A DNA stretch of 64,000 bases. It comes from Helianthus annuus (taxonomy: Eukaryota; Streptophyta; Magnoliopsida; Asterales; Asteraceae). Positions 35,001-44,310 of this stretch are shown one piece after another. Position 1 is the first letter of the stretch. Each line of letters starts with the position of its first letter. A program made the position numbers and the translations under genes. Below the pieces are notes generated by a model. The model worked only from the letters and a program-made list of their open reading frames with translations, made no database searches and was not told the DNA's origin. Where the stretch lies: assembly GCF_002127325.2 (NCBI RefSeq), contig NC_035443.2, forward strand, positions 147,884,415 through 147,948,414, read 5' to 3'.

Positions 35001-35918
35001 AGTTCCATAATACACTTCTGGATTCTGTGGCAATGGAACTCTCTTCGCCTTCAAGGTTTCCTCCTGATCCTTGTTTTCCAAAAGCTGCACGAAGTCGTTA
35101 AAAGTTGTAGTTCTCAACGCTCCGTTATACTTAAGAATTTCCAAGAAACTACTCCATTGAGGAGGTAAGGCATCAGCAAACTTCTTCACCACCTCTGCTT
35201 GAGTTGTTGTAACTCCAAAATTGTTCAACTCAGTAAGCAGGTGATAGAAACGACTTGTCATGTCTCCCAGAGACTCCTTATCCATGCAAGCGAAGCTGTC
35301 AAATTCTTTCTTGAGTAGGTCATGACGCAGCTGACGTGTTGCTTCATTCCCTACTCCTCTTGTTTTCAACCCGTCCCACAACTTCTTAGTTGTCTTGAAG
35401 CTGACAAACTGGTGATAAATATCCTTGCTCAAAGCCTGGGTGAGAATGGCGTATGCTTTCTTTTCCAGATCATACGTTTTCTTTTTATCTTCGGGAAGAT
35501 CAGCAAATGACGCAGTCTCTGAAGCAGCAACCTCTATGGCTTGATCGAAATCTGTGGTGAAACGTATCCACAGTTCCGTATTTTGACCAAGAACATATGT
35601 TTTAAACCTCTCAGCCCATCCTGGATATTCATTCAGACTCATCAGTTTTGGGGGTCGATTCAAACTTCCTGTTTCGCTTTCGCTTAATAAAATACTTTGT
35701 ACACTCGGAGTTTGACCCGTTACTAATGCCCATTGATTTGATGGTAAAGCATTTGCTTGTGAAGATGTAGATACTGGAGATTCGGCCCATGATGGTGATA
35801 GACTTGTACACGTGTATTTTCCACTATCAGGAGCCGGTGTACCCCACCATGAAGGAGTAACTCCTGAACTTGTATATTTACCACTATCTGGAGCAGGATT
35901 CCACCAACTCGGATTCAT
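32070..35918 (-). CDS. gag: Copia B Gag polyprotein, intact, 1282 residues
   Basis: Start taken at ATG 35918 (MNPSWW...). N-terminal part: repeats of a W-W-P-APDSGKYT pattern (residues about 3-35), then a capsid-type region (YPGWAERFKTYVLGQ, ILTQALSKDIYHQF, MTSRFYHLLTELNNFG) of the Copia UBN2-like class. CCHC knuckle 1 is at 483 (CFNCGERGHFKREC). An acidic Ser-rich stretch and a long coiled-coil-like segment (about 660-800, SLQAKCAEFEANMSELQAKH and following) come next. Knuckle 2 is at 1137 (CFECGTIGHIIRNC), followed by a basic tail. Only gag survives intact in B, and its open frame suggests selection or very recent renewal. It would form particles and bind element RNA. Copia Gags are usually several hundred residues; this one is unusually large. 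Confidence 0.92.
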   Translation of the reverse strand: MNPSWWNPAPDSGKYTSSGVTPSWWGTPAPDSGKYTCTSLSPSWAESPVSTSSQANALPSNQWALVTGQTPSVQSILLSESETGSLNRPPKLMSLNEYPGWAERFKTYVLGQNTELWIRFTTDFDQAIEVAASETASFADLPEDKKKTYDLEKKAYAILTQALSKDIYHQFVSFKTTKKLWDGLKTRGVGNEATRQLRHDLLKKEFDSFACMDKESLGDMTSRFYHLLTELNNFGVTTTQAEVVKKFADALPPQWSSFLEILKYNGALRTTTFNDFVQLLENKDQEETLKAKRVPLPQNPEVYYGTSSSSSARTGSHAPIQTAFVTSTDCFGNPIQVPVKPPPTTDIFGNPIQPPPPPPPAQQQRACYGGTSSAGQQSKPSTVQLDTSSFSKVSVEVAKEHMELLNTIVSAYCGLIEGQIGNINLTQEDYRQIDKEEMDLMDIKWAFASAVRRAKDWMESTGRTSLESKRDTKYGFDKQAVRCFNCGERGHFKRECAKPAQHGNQNPFRNQGNQQNQNRNNERTLVPVNNQDNRALVVQMDEGCDWTIQFGGDAPNGTACFAQVVKNIVNTSGGESSASGGESSEDEDSSGYSRSVDEDSSGSGDENMGETSGVSVDADIDELLEEAAAETQRRSVLMDQAACTSSSLHSAFMANVDSSSSQVCVDEPIAVNCDNCDSLQAKCAEFEANMSELQAKHDALQASLFDLQDKHDSLNAEWCALQSKHEALQEKYDVTFIHNQKLTVDLSKCTEANMFYENHEKEFKSMIETLKKDKTELTKMVSRKQTDINLYISRLEAMQKEMVCVKTESEAIQLKLDSYLSSSYVLDHIIDVQKEKRDVTCIGYKKCPPPVRHNYDAMPDEEDRVFFEPSVPLDVKEFAAGLGYQKEVSSDSDVSADTSVTAEQKQDPPVEVEDADSSDDESDDAAPAKSDAVVKNEDIPLENHILCDPPATPAKTVATESSSEKESESVTLLYTLVGDDKIYSDKDFPIKNVNQSLIDKVFENSTSKFLGKKGPHVTVTQCPPIPKAEVRKQFGNKKLPAMPKQQNHTKPKGKAPAQVQKKPNQKKKKNVNFVKSTGTDKIETFENKSNLDFVKKATVLKRNEQNSSKPSTSSSQGSTSSAKRTHDSSRYVERRSCFECGTIGHIIRNCPYLHKQKGKVDDPRDKTDRKPSTSTKQDPRLVKEREKKQKRQQVKRIEKAIKTDVVQKQSVSVKSTNSKTSNCNEVKILKNDTDKTKQTWKPKSVTESGGPSQFTNHQRQEVIVIDENGRPKTTMAWVPLSN

Positions 35919-36843
35919 CTTTGACAAGAAAAATAAATTCTAAGTGAATAATCCGAGAGATCACACAACCGAAGGTTCCTGGTCGAAAGATCTGCAATCA
36001 CAGAAAGTTGTTAACAATAAACAGATCACAATCGAAAGATATAATCTTGTTCGAAGGATCAGCAGTACTCGAAGGATTACTGTTGACTCTCGAACAATGA
36101 TCTCGAAAGATTCAAGAACTCGAAGGATTCCCTTTTGAAAGATCCTTATCTTTCGAGTCAAATCCCTATCTTTCGGACACTTATCTTTCGAATAGCTAAC
36201 TTCCGAAGGATCACACTTGTTCGAATGATCAACAGTGTTCGAAGGATCACTGTTGACTTTCGAGCACTGGCTTCAAAAGACTCAAAATCTCGAAAGATTC
36301 ACACTTGAAAGATCCTTATCTTTCGAGATAAAACAACTATCTTTCAAAAAGATTCCCTGATCGAAAGATGTGTTTCGAACTTCGAAGGACTACTCGAAAG
36401 ATGTTTATCTATCGAGCTGTCACTGATCGAAGGATGGTCTTTCGATGTCGAAGGATATCTTTCGAAGTCGAAGGATATCTTTCGAATGGGCACTGACACA
36501 CTGACACAGATGTGACGGGTTGGTGAAAAGGTGATGGGTAGGTAAGTCAACTTTCGGCAGAAAGGATGTGCAGGCTGTCCTTTCACCACCAACTTTGAAA
36601 GTTTGCCAAAAATGACAACAACACCAGTCACCGGAATTTTGAACCGGAATATAGCCGGAAAATTCAAAATCACTTAAAACAATTTTTCAAGTTACCCAAC
36701 CCCACTTTAAACACTCCCGGTTAGTTTAGACACGTTTTTACTCAAAGAAAAAGCAAGAAAACAAGTAAAAACAGGTGCAAAACCAAGTGTTTCAACACAC
36801 CACAACTTGTAAAAACCCGGTTTTAAACAAGGTAAAGAGCCAA
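35919..36843 (-). other. Copia B leader with TCGAAAGAT motif array
   Basis: Untranslated leader between primer-binding site and gag. From about 35980 to 36500 it holds more than 20 copies, in both orientations, of TCGAAAGAT/ATCCTTCGA-like motifs. The rest (36500-36843) is unremarkable and similar to A's leader. Confidence 0.85.
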
Positions 36844-36855
36844 GCTCTGATACCA
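36844..36855 (-). other. primer-binding site of Copia B
   Basis: On the minus strand TGGTATCAGAGC, two bases inside the 5' LTR end; an initiator-Met tRNA complement. Confidence 0.9.
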
Positions 36856-36857
36856 CT

Positions 36858-37486
36858 TGTAGGTCCCTTTTTCGCGGAGGATTACGAACCTAAACCTTGT
36901 TATACAAACCTACTAGCGAGTGCGGAATCCAAGCTAGCAAGCAAACCGAGTTAGTAGCAAGTAGAGAAACAAACACACAAAGATTCACCGATTAACACTA
37001 GTCGTATTAATGCAAATGAAGGTTCGGTTACAAGCTCAATGTTTACAGAAGTGTTCTATAAACTCTCTAAGTGTGTGTGTGAGTTCTGGGCAGAATGCTC
37101 TCTAAGCTTCTATCTCTTGGTGTGTAAAATGGCAGAACTAACTCTCACACAACACATGCATGGGTATATATACCCAGCTCAGCAGGTCTGCTCGAAAGAT
37201 GGGCCGAAGGATCATCTTTCGGATACAATGCTTTCGAAGGATAAGCAGGGACCTCGAAGGATAGTCTTTCGAGGTCTATCGTTCGAAGCATATCTTTCGA
37301 TGAGATCGAAGGATCCAAATTATCCTTCGATCTCTACATCATCCTTCGATCAGAACATCTCTCAACATACAATCTGTTGTCCAAGTCAAACCGGAGGATG
37401 GTTGACTTGGTCAACTTACAACACAAATCAGGTCATCGTTACATAAGACCGAATACAGACAAAGTACAGACACAAGTGCACCAACA
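36858..37486 (-). repeat. Copia B 5' LTR
   Basis: 629 bp, no differences from 28853-29481 noticed by eye. TATA region at about 37165-37176; the motif array lies upstream of it in element orientation (about 37195-37350). Confidence 0.93.
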
Positions 37487-37491
37487 ATTAC

Positions 37492-38085
37492 CCAACAACA
37501 ATGATGAAAAATATGTGGACGTTTCCAGGACAGGACATTTGCTGAAGATGTGGTGATATATCAAACCTTAAAAAATCTGTACCAATATATTTACATAGAA
37601 TTGAAAGGAAAATTCTATGGGAACTAATTAGATAAACTATTTATGTTTGAAGCCAATACATGGTGGTGCACTTTGCTTGGCAATTGAAACTGTTCGAGTA
37701 AACTATTTAAGAATAAGAGGAATCAAATTTATTAACCCTCAAAAAATCAATCCCTGTATATTTACATAGAAATGAAAAGCAAAATTCACATGGGAACTAA
37801 TTAGACTAGCAAGTAGCCTCTAATGTAACACATAATAGCCCACACCCATCCACACCCATATTGCCATTTAATACTAGTTATGCCCTTCCACGCAGACCTT
37901 GTAATTTTGCATACAATAGCCATGAAATTTAAGATTAACTTCTGGGATGTTGATGGATAAATGTTCGCACAACACTTCATGACACTTGAAAGCTGAAAAT
38001 TTCAAATATACTAAATAACTTACAGCAAGCGCAAACAAACTATGTAAATTACCCAACAAGAAGAAAGAAAAATATTTGTAAGTTC
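37492..38085 (+). repeat. array unit 4 remnant and unit 5 upstream portions
   Basis: 37492-37555 continues unit 4 (CCAACAACAATGATGAAAAA, TGAAGATGTGG). It then joins at 37556 to unit upstream DNA that occurs twice here (ATGGGAACTAATTAG at 37617 and 37791), leading into gene 4. No ORF. Confidence 0.65.
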
Positions 38086-38089
38086 CAGG

Positions 38090-38118
38090 ATGTGGGGAAC
38101 TTTACTTGTATATAACCT
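38090..38118 (+). promoter_or_regulatory. promoter of small gene 4
   Basis: GGATGTGGGGAACTTTAC followed by TATATAAC (38109-38116), the family arrangement. The leader TAACATATCATCCTTTGTGA matches genes 1 and 2. Confidence 0.68.
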
Positions 38119-38211
38119 AACATATCATCCTTTGTGAATTGCTAAGGTTGTTTTGTTTGATACACAACAATAGTCTACGGTGATTGGGAAAAGCTTGGCG
38201 AAAGAAAATCA

Positions 38212-38400
38212 ATGGCAGACAAAGCGCAAGGAGATAGCTACCAGAAAAACACAAAGGGGGGAGGGAAGACAAAGGAGAAACCAGCAAGCGTTATCCCTCC
38301 AAAAAAGAAGCATGTTTCCACGATGATGGGTGAGACTATGGCAACTTCTGCTACTAAATTGGCTCAGAATTTGAAGAATAAAAATAAGATAAATCCTTAG
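38212..38400 (+). CDS. small basic protein 4 of the tandem family, function unknown
   Basis: 62-codon ORF starting MADKAQGDSYQKNTKGGG with the core KPASVIPPKKKHVSTMMGET. The VAGS segment has changed to MATSATK. The tail reads KNKNKINP because a two-base difference relative to gene 2 carries the frame past the ancestral TAA to a TAG. The promoter block, leader and start context are conserved. It lies about 10 kb from gene 3 only because Copia B was inserted between them. Confidence 0.75.
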   Translation: MADKAQGDSYQKNTKGGGKTKEKPASVIPPKKKHVSTMMGETMATSATKLAQNLKNKNKINP

Positions 38401-39414
38401 CAACAAGGTTCATCTTAATAGATTGAAATGCTCGTTGTTTGTATATTGTTGCTTTGGAATTGTGTGTTGTGATGCAGCCTATATAATCTATGTAATAGTG
38501 TATAAATTGTTTTACATTTATGTAACAACAGTACGTTTTCAACACTTTATTGTAAATATACGTTCATTTGAAATTGAATTATGATGATTTAAGACATATT
38601 GTGTTCGTTTAACATTTAAAAAAAACTTGTACCCGTCTTTCCAAGTGCAAGTGTTTGTGTTTGGATTTAAGAACTAAATCATACAGAAATAAAGATGTTA
38701 ATCATGAAACGGGTAGAGGATAGAGATGAAACCCGTGAAAAATAATACTGTAACACGTCGTGTGTCATGTTAATTAATCTGCGGCTTTTAAAATTTTTAA
38801 AAACAAAATCTTCCAATGACCAATTTGTCACTAGTTTAGTGAATGATTTTTAGGCACACGCGAGACAACTTCCGAAGAGCAAACATAGTATTTCGGAATC
38901 TTGCATTAGAGGAAAAAAAGATAAAATCATGATGTAGGTTTGAATCCTACACGTTGTGGTGCACTTTGCTCAGTAGAAATTGTTTGGGGAAACTAATTAA
39001 AGATGAGAGGATTAAAAGTTGTCATTCCATTATAAATCTATCCAAATATATTTTCATAGAAATGAAAAAGAGAAGTCCAATGGGAGCTAATTTTTACGTC
39101 CAGCGATAGTTCTAGTAGTGGTCTATCGGGTTCTAGTTTGTGGAGTTTGGGTTTAGCATTTACGTCTAGCAATGGGTCTAGTCTCAACAAGATTGATCGG
39201 GTGCAACTTTGTGACGATACATATTGGAGTGACCTAACACAAACCTTATGGCAGCCACACAAATTCATTCGGATCACTCGGGCCTAACCCTTTTCAAATT
39301 TTTAATTCATGAAAGAAGGTATATGAGAAGTGGTCAAGGACTCGGTGTCTTACCCGGATATGTGACCGAGGGGGACTTGGTGTTGTTGATTATTCTCAAG
39401 AATCCAAAAGCCAA
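38401..39414 (+). repeat. gene 4 3' flank and array unit 6 remnant
   Basis: 38401-38640 is gene 4's 3' flank. 38640-39400 is the same block as at 2961-3936 (CCCGTCTTTCCAAGTGCAAG, then ATGAAACCCGTGAAAAATAA, then AGGTTTGAATCCTACACG, then CAATGGGAGCTAATTTTTAC, then ACTCGGTGTCTTACCCGG). It is the uninterrupted form, without the Gypsy tail. No gene seen. Confidence 0.65.
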
Positions 39415-42156
39415 GATAATGTAACACCCCGTGCTTCGAAAGTCAAAGTCAAAGTCAAGATTGAAGTCAAATGAATAAAAGATTGCTAATTGCGATCTGC
39501 TACTCCTTGCTCAACTATTGTTTTGACTTCTTTGACTTGTAATCGAATCTATGTTTTAATCGCTTTAGTTGTATTATGTGGAGTACTTGTTAATAATCGA
39601 GGCTTAATCGATGTTTATCGCATGTTTTATCGGTTTATCGTTTATCGCATCACAATCGCATTCGCAACTCGAATTATGCGTTCTGAATATTGTTTTATGT
39701 GTGTGTGCCCTTTATATGTTACTTGTGCATGTTTATTTATGTTTATGTTGTGGTGATTAATCGAAACGCAATCGCAACTCTGTCGCAATCAAACCGCAAA
39801 GCTAAATGCAAGTTAATTATAGTGATTGTATGTTAGATATAGTAGTTGGGATTAATTGTGTAACTAATGGGTAATTCTATCGCATCACTCGCTTAAACAC
39901 ATCGCAAAACCCAACGCACGAAACGAAACGCCGAAGCTCAAACATCGGAGCCACTCGATCAAGTGACCACTCGATCGGATGGCCAACCGATCGGACTGTC
40001 ATCCGATCTGCCATCCAATCGGACTGCCATCCAATCGGACTGTCATCCGATCGGTGACCCACTCGACCCTTTACACTTTCCTTTTTGGGAAACCCTATAA
40101 ATACCCTCACTTGTCACATCACTTGATGTGACATCTCTCTACTCGACCCAGCCACACTCAAGCTCTCTTTCTCTCGATTTCTCGCGATTCTTGTAAGTTT
40201 TCAACCCAAATCTTGTACTTCTATGATATACACACACTTCTTCATCATTCTCTCTTTTGAATCTCAACTTTTAACCGTGAAATCAATGGATTTGAGGTGT
40301 TCTAGGATGATGTCATCATGGAGTTCTTATGAACTTCAAAGTTTGGCTTCATTCCACCAAGAACAACTTAGATCTGAATGATTTTTCACACAAATAAATA
40401 AGGATCTTGCATAGATCTGAACTTTTCTATGATTGAAGGGATTGAAAGATGGTTATTCAACTTTCTTTCAACTCTTTTACACTCAATGCACTCAAAACCC
40501 ATAGAATCGGAGCTTGTTCTGATCTTCCACCCCTTCTTAGTGATGTGTTGGTTCAAGATCTGGTTTCTATCCAAGAGACAATCGATTTCGGGTTAAACAT
40601 GAAAGATCGACTTGAACAGTTGACTGATCGGGCTAGGGTGATTCCTGTTCGATCAGGTCACTTGGGTCAAGGTGGGGTTTCCGTTGTTTAACACGTTATC
40701 ACACCGTCTCGATCAAAACTGCAAAACTTTCAAAACAATCAAGTGTTAAAGACGATCAGGTCGTTGGGACGGATTGCCATCCGATCGAACAGCCATCTGA
40801 TCGGCTTACACTTGGTTCCACACTTAAACTTTTGTTTTAACTTTTCAAAGATCTGAACGTCGAACGAATAGTCATCCGATTGGATAGCTATCCGATTGAA
40901 CGACCATCCGATCATGTGATGTTTGGAACTTCAACACTTAACAATTCTCAACATGTTCAATGCATAGTCAGTTCTAACGGATTGCCACCCAATCGGTAGA
41001 CCATCCGATCGAGTGACAACACTGCTGTGAACTTGTTCTCTGAGAAATACCTCGCCGAATGGATCGTCACCCGATCGAACCGTCGTTCGATCGATCGACC
41101 TGAAGGGTAGGGATACTTCTCTGTTTGCAAAATACTACAACGAAAACTTCAAAAGGCAGACCATCATACACAAACACATCCTTATGAAACGATGTCAATC
41201 CAATCGAATGGCCATCCGATCGGATGACCATCCGAACGGATTGACATCCGATCGGATTGCCATCTGATCGGATTGCCATCCGACACTTACCACTTTGCAC
41301 TGTTTTACGCACCACTTTGCAATGTTTTACGCACCGCTTATCGTTTATGCTATCATTAACTGTTCAGGCTAATCTCTCACAGCACTCCCTTCAATCCAAG
41401 AGAGTCTTTACTTGTTAAACACAACCTGTGAGTATACTTGATCCCTTTTTGCTTTACGCACTTTTGGGTGTTACATACGTTACTTATTCAAAATCATAAT
41501 CGACACACAACGCAAACACTATTTATACGCTAATCTTTATTGCATGATACGTGTTATTCGATGAATGCTAGTATGTTATGTTAACACAGTGATTGTTGCC
41601 TGACACCTTAGCAACGATAGTACTATAGTTTGGACTCAGCACCTGTCGTGGGCAGGGGTTGTTAAGGGCTTTACTTCACGTGTCCAAGTGGGGATATGTG
41701 TTGCGCATTCTACAACTCGCAGTCACGTCTGTGCATATTTCTCTGTCGATAACCTACTTGCCTTCACTTTATACATGTTACCTGCTGGTTATGCGTAAAC
41801 GATTTCGAACTCTATTATTATTATCAAACTTGTATGCTCACCTTTACATTATTTGTATTAACCTTTATTTTAACGTATGTGACAGGTGCTTAGGATCTTT
41901 TGCTGCTATGTGGGAATCAAGTTAGGATGGAGTCTTAGAAACAAACAAAATTTAATGAAATCTGAGTTGTCGGAATGGATAATTTGTCTTTGAGAACAAT
42001 ATCTGTAATAACTGTCTTTATTTTATATGTTTGTGGTATGGGACATGAACCTTAAATATATTATAACTAATAGTTGTTATGGATTCTCCTGAACAATCTG
42101 TTTCGCTCAATGCCACGCCCCGATGTTTCCGCCATCGGTTGGGGTGTGACAGATAA
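39415..42156. mobile_element. solo LTR S of the L Gypsy family with target duplication
   Basis: The LTR spans 39420-42151 (2732 bp, TGTAACACCCCG to GGGGTGTGACA) and is flanked by perfect GATAA repeats (39415-39419, 42152-42156). It is the most complete LTR of the L family here. It has motif clusters of the GATCGGATGGCCATCC type at about 39945-40070, 40765-40925 and 41205-41285, and CTATAAATACC (about 40093) as a TATA candidate. No internal region remains, the usual product of recombination between two LTRs of one element. Confidence 0.92.
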
Positions 42157-42565
42157 AATGGTGGACAGCAAAGGAGAAAAATTATTAGACTATGGGCCAC
42201 TGGCTCAGTTAAGTTTCTACGGTTGTTGATTTTGAATATTATTGAATAAGTAGGTTACAATGTATAGAAGATACGAGTAACCCTAGAAACTTAACTGAGC
42301 CAAAGGCGTTTTCGGATGCGGTCACCGCTTAAAAAAACTATTTATGTTTAACCAACTTGTGGTGGTGCACTTTGCTTGGCAATTAAAATTGTTTGAGGAA
42401 ATTATTGAAGCATAAGAGGAATTAAAAATTCATCAAACCTTAAAAAATCTATACCAATATATTTACCTAGAATTGAAAAGGAAAATTCTATGGGAACTAA
42501 TTAGACAAACATGTAGCCTCTAATGTAATGCATAACAGCCCACACCCACGCACACCCTGATTGCC
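42157..42565 (+). repeat. host-type DNA with a foldback and array unit 7 remnant
   Basis: 42157-42339 contains a foldback (next entry). 42340-42565 is another unit upstream portion (GTGGTGCACTTTGCTTGGCA, CTATGGGAACTAATTAGAC at 42488, CACACCCTGATTGCC) cut by Copia R. No ORF. Confidence 0.6.
42201..42302. repeat. 102-bp foldback with 19-bp perfect inverted repeats
   Basis: TGGCTCAGTTAAGTTTCTA at 42201-42219 is the exact reverse complement of 42284-42302. The 64-bp centre is AT-rich. It may be a miniature inverted-repeat element, but no flanking target duplication is evident. Confidence 0.6.
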
Positions 42566-44310
42566 TGTTAAAAATAAAACAATGGTTGTATTGTCATTTA
42601 TTTGTTATAACTGATTTATTTATTGTGATTTATAAGTGATGGAACAGGTTTATAAGGAGGGGTTGGGTTGCAATATTCTAGAAGCTTATGGTTACAGTTG
42701 TCAACATGATGTTATTATAAGGGTTGTATGTGTAAAGATCCAGGGGGCGCGATCATCTCTGACCTTTGTTGAGGGTTTAAAGTGAAAATAATGGCTGATG
42801 TTGGTATATATTTGCTGAAGCTTCTGGATCCGCATTATACTCTCTCATTTTTTTTCATCTTGTTCAAGTCGGTTGGTTCTCTGTTCTAGGGTTTGTTAAT
42901 ACATTCATTGTTCTTGAGATTCTCTCAGTGTTTGTGAGAGATTTGTGGTTGTATTTCTGTTGTTAATCATCAGTTGATGATTATCGTCTGATCTGCGGAT
43001 CTTGTATTGTTCCGATCTTACTATTCTTGTAAGATCTTGGGTATTTTGGGGGGATTTTTTCTGGTTTGGGTTAATAAAGTTTTCTCCACGTTTTTTGTCG
43101 CTATTTCTTGTTGTTATTCTTTAGATTCGTTGTTGTTTACATGGTATCGGAGCAATATTGCTCTTGATTTCAGTCTTCCGCTTCATTTTTTTTCTCTGTT
43201 GTTGTCGATTGTTCTTGGAGTTAGGGTTTGTCTTTCGTTTCATGTCTTCTCTGTTGTTGTCGTTTGTTCTTGGTGTTAGGGTTTCTGTTCTCTGAAACCT
43301 GTTGGATTATTGTGCTTGTGATACTGGAGCTGTAACCCTAGATCAAGGGTTTGGTGTGCGGCTGAAGATTTATTGCAGTTCTGAAGTGCTGTGAAGATCT
43401 GTGTTGGTCCTTATAATCACTTGTTGATTATAGGGCAAACTGACCAGATTGTGGTATATATCTTGCTGATCTGTGATATTGTAACCCTAGAAGGTTACAT
43501 ACTCAGGTCGATCTGAAGAAAATTATAAGCATCCACTGTAAAATCGTTCCTGTCCTTCTTTTTATTTTTTGTTGTTTGTTAGTTGAAGTTGGGGTAGTGA
43601 GGACCGGCATTATTAATTGTTTGTTATAGTTGATTCCTGTATTTTGTATTAGTTCTGTTTTCTTGTGTTATACTGTGTTTTTTCCCTTTTTTTTGTTCTT
43701 AAATATTGGCTCCTGTGTAAAGGCATGTCTAGGCACCACTGAGTGACGAACCTAAAATCTGGTCCCTGATACAGCTTCGCCTTAGGGTTTGTTCTTTACC
43801 TGTCTTGTGTTATTATTCACTGTTTGTGAGTGTTTGTATTTTTTTCAGATTGCCTTTGGTGTTCATATTTATTGTTTGTTTGGTAAATATGAGTGGTGAT
43901 GATATTCCTAGTTCTTCTGTAACTTTGATTAGCAAACTTGATATAGGTGATCCTCTTTATTTGCATCCTAGTGATTCAAGTGTCTTAACTATTGTGAGTA
44001 TTAAGTTGAAAGGAACTGAGAACTATTTTGTCTGGTCAAGTGCTATGAAATTAGCATTAGAGGCTAAAAATGAATATGGGTTCACAGATGGTCATCATCA
44101 TCATCATCATACTCAGTAAATCCCACCAATAGCAAAGCTAAGGTAGGGTCTGGGTTCACAGATGGTAAATGTATAAAATCTAAAGATGATCCTGTTTTGG
44201 CTAACCAGTGGGATAGCTGTAACTCTGTGGTCCTTACTTGGTTGTTGAATTCTGTGTCAGAATAGTTGTTTTTAGGACAAGTTTTTTTCGAAATTAGCTG
44301 CCGAGGTATG
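42566..44310 (+). mobile_element. Copia element R, 5' part, cut by Gypsy N
   Basis: A Ty1/Copia of a different lineage from A, B and C. 5' LTR 42566-43141 (TGTTAAAAAT to TTGTTTACA), primer-binding site TGGTATCGGAGC (43142-43153), a leader with T-rich tracts and the N-terminal part of gag. At 44311 it is interrupted by the end of the N LTR, with GTATG (44306-44310) as the presumed left target copy. The left LTR edge falls within the unit 7 phrase CTGATTGCC, which confirms the boundary. Confidence 0.75.
43889..44310 (+). pseudogene. Copia R gag N-terminus, truncated and duplicated
   Basis: ATG 43889 (MSGDDIPSSSVTLISKLDIG). The segment SIKLKGTENYFVWSSAMKLA matches the Copia-like gag N-terminal domain. 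At 44094 a CAT run encodes six His and the frame stops at 44119. The phrase GGGTTCACAGATGGT occurs at about 44080 and 44152, showing a 70-bp tandem duplication that caused the break. After the second copy gag continues (KSKDDPVLANQWDSCN, SVVLTWLLNSVSE) with one stop to the N insertion. Confidence 0.8.

Larger units (their letters stand above)
28853..37486 (-). mobile_element. Copia element B, gag-only, recent insertion
   Basis: An 8634-bp minus-strand Ty1/Copia element with two 629-bp LTRs in which I saw no differences, flanked by a perfect ATTAC duplication (28848-28852, 37487-37491). In element order: 5' LTR (36858-37486), primer-binding site, motif-rich leader, intact gag ORF, decayed scraps of pol in about 0.7 kb, 3' non-coding module, purine tract, 3' LTR (28853-29481). 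Without protease, integrase or RT it cannot move alone, yet identical LTRs show it moved recently. Mobilisation in trans by an element like A is the simplest inference. Confidence 0.93.

Noticed and set aside
43007..43279. 90-codon hydrophobic ORF in Copia R
   Set aside because: It spans the LTR end and primer-binding site in T-rich sequence; not a plausible gene.
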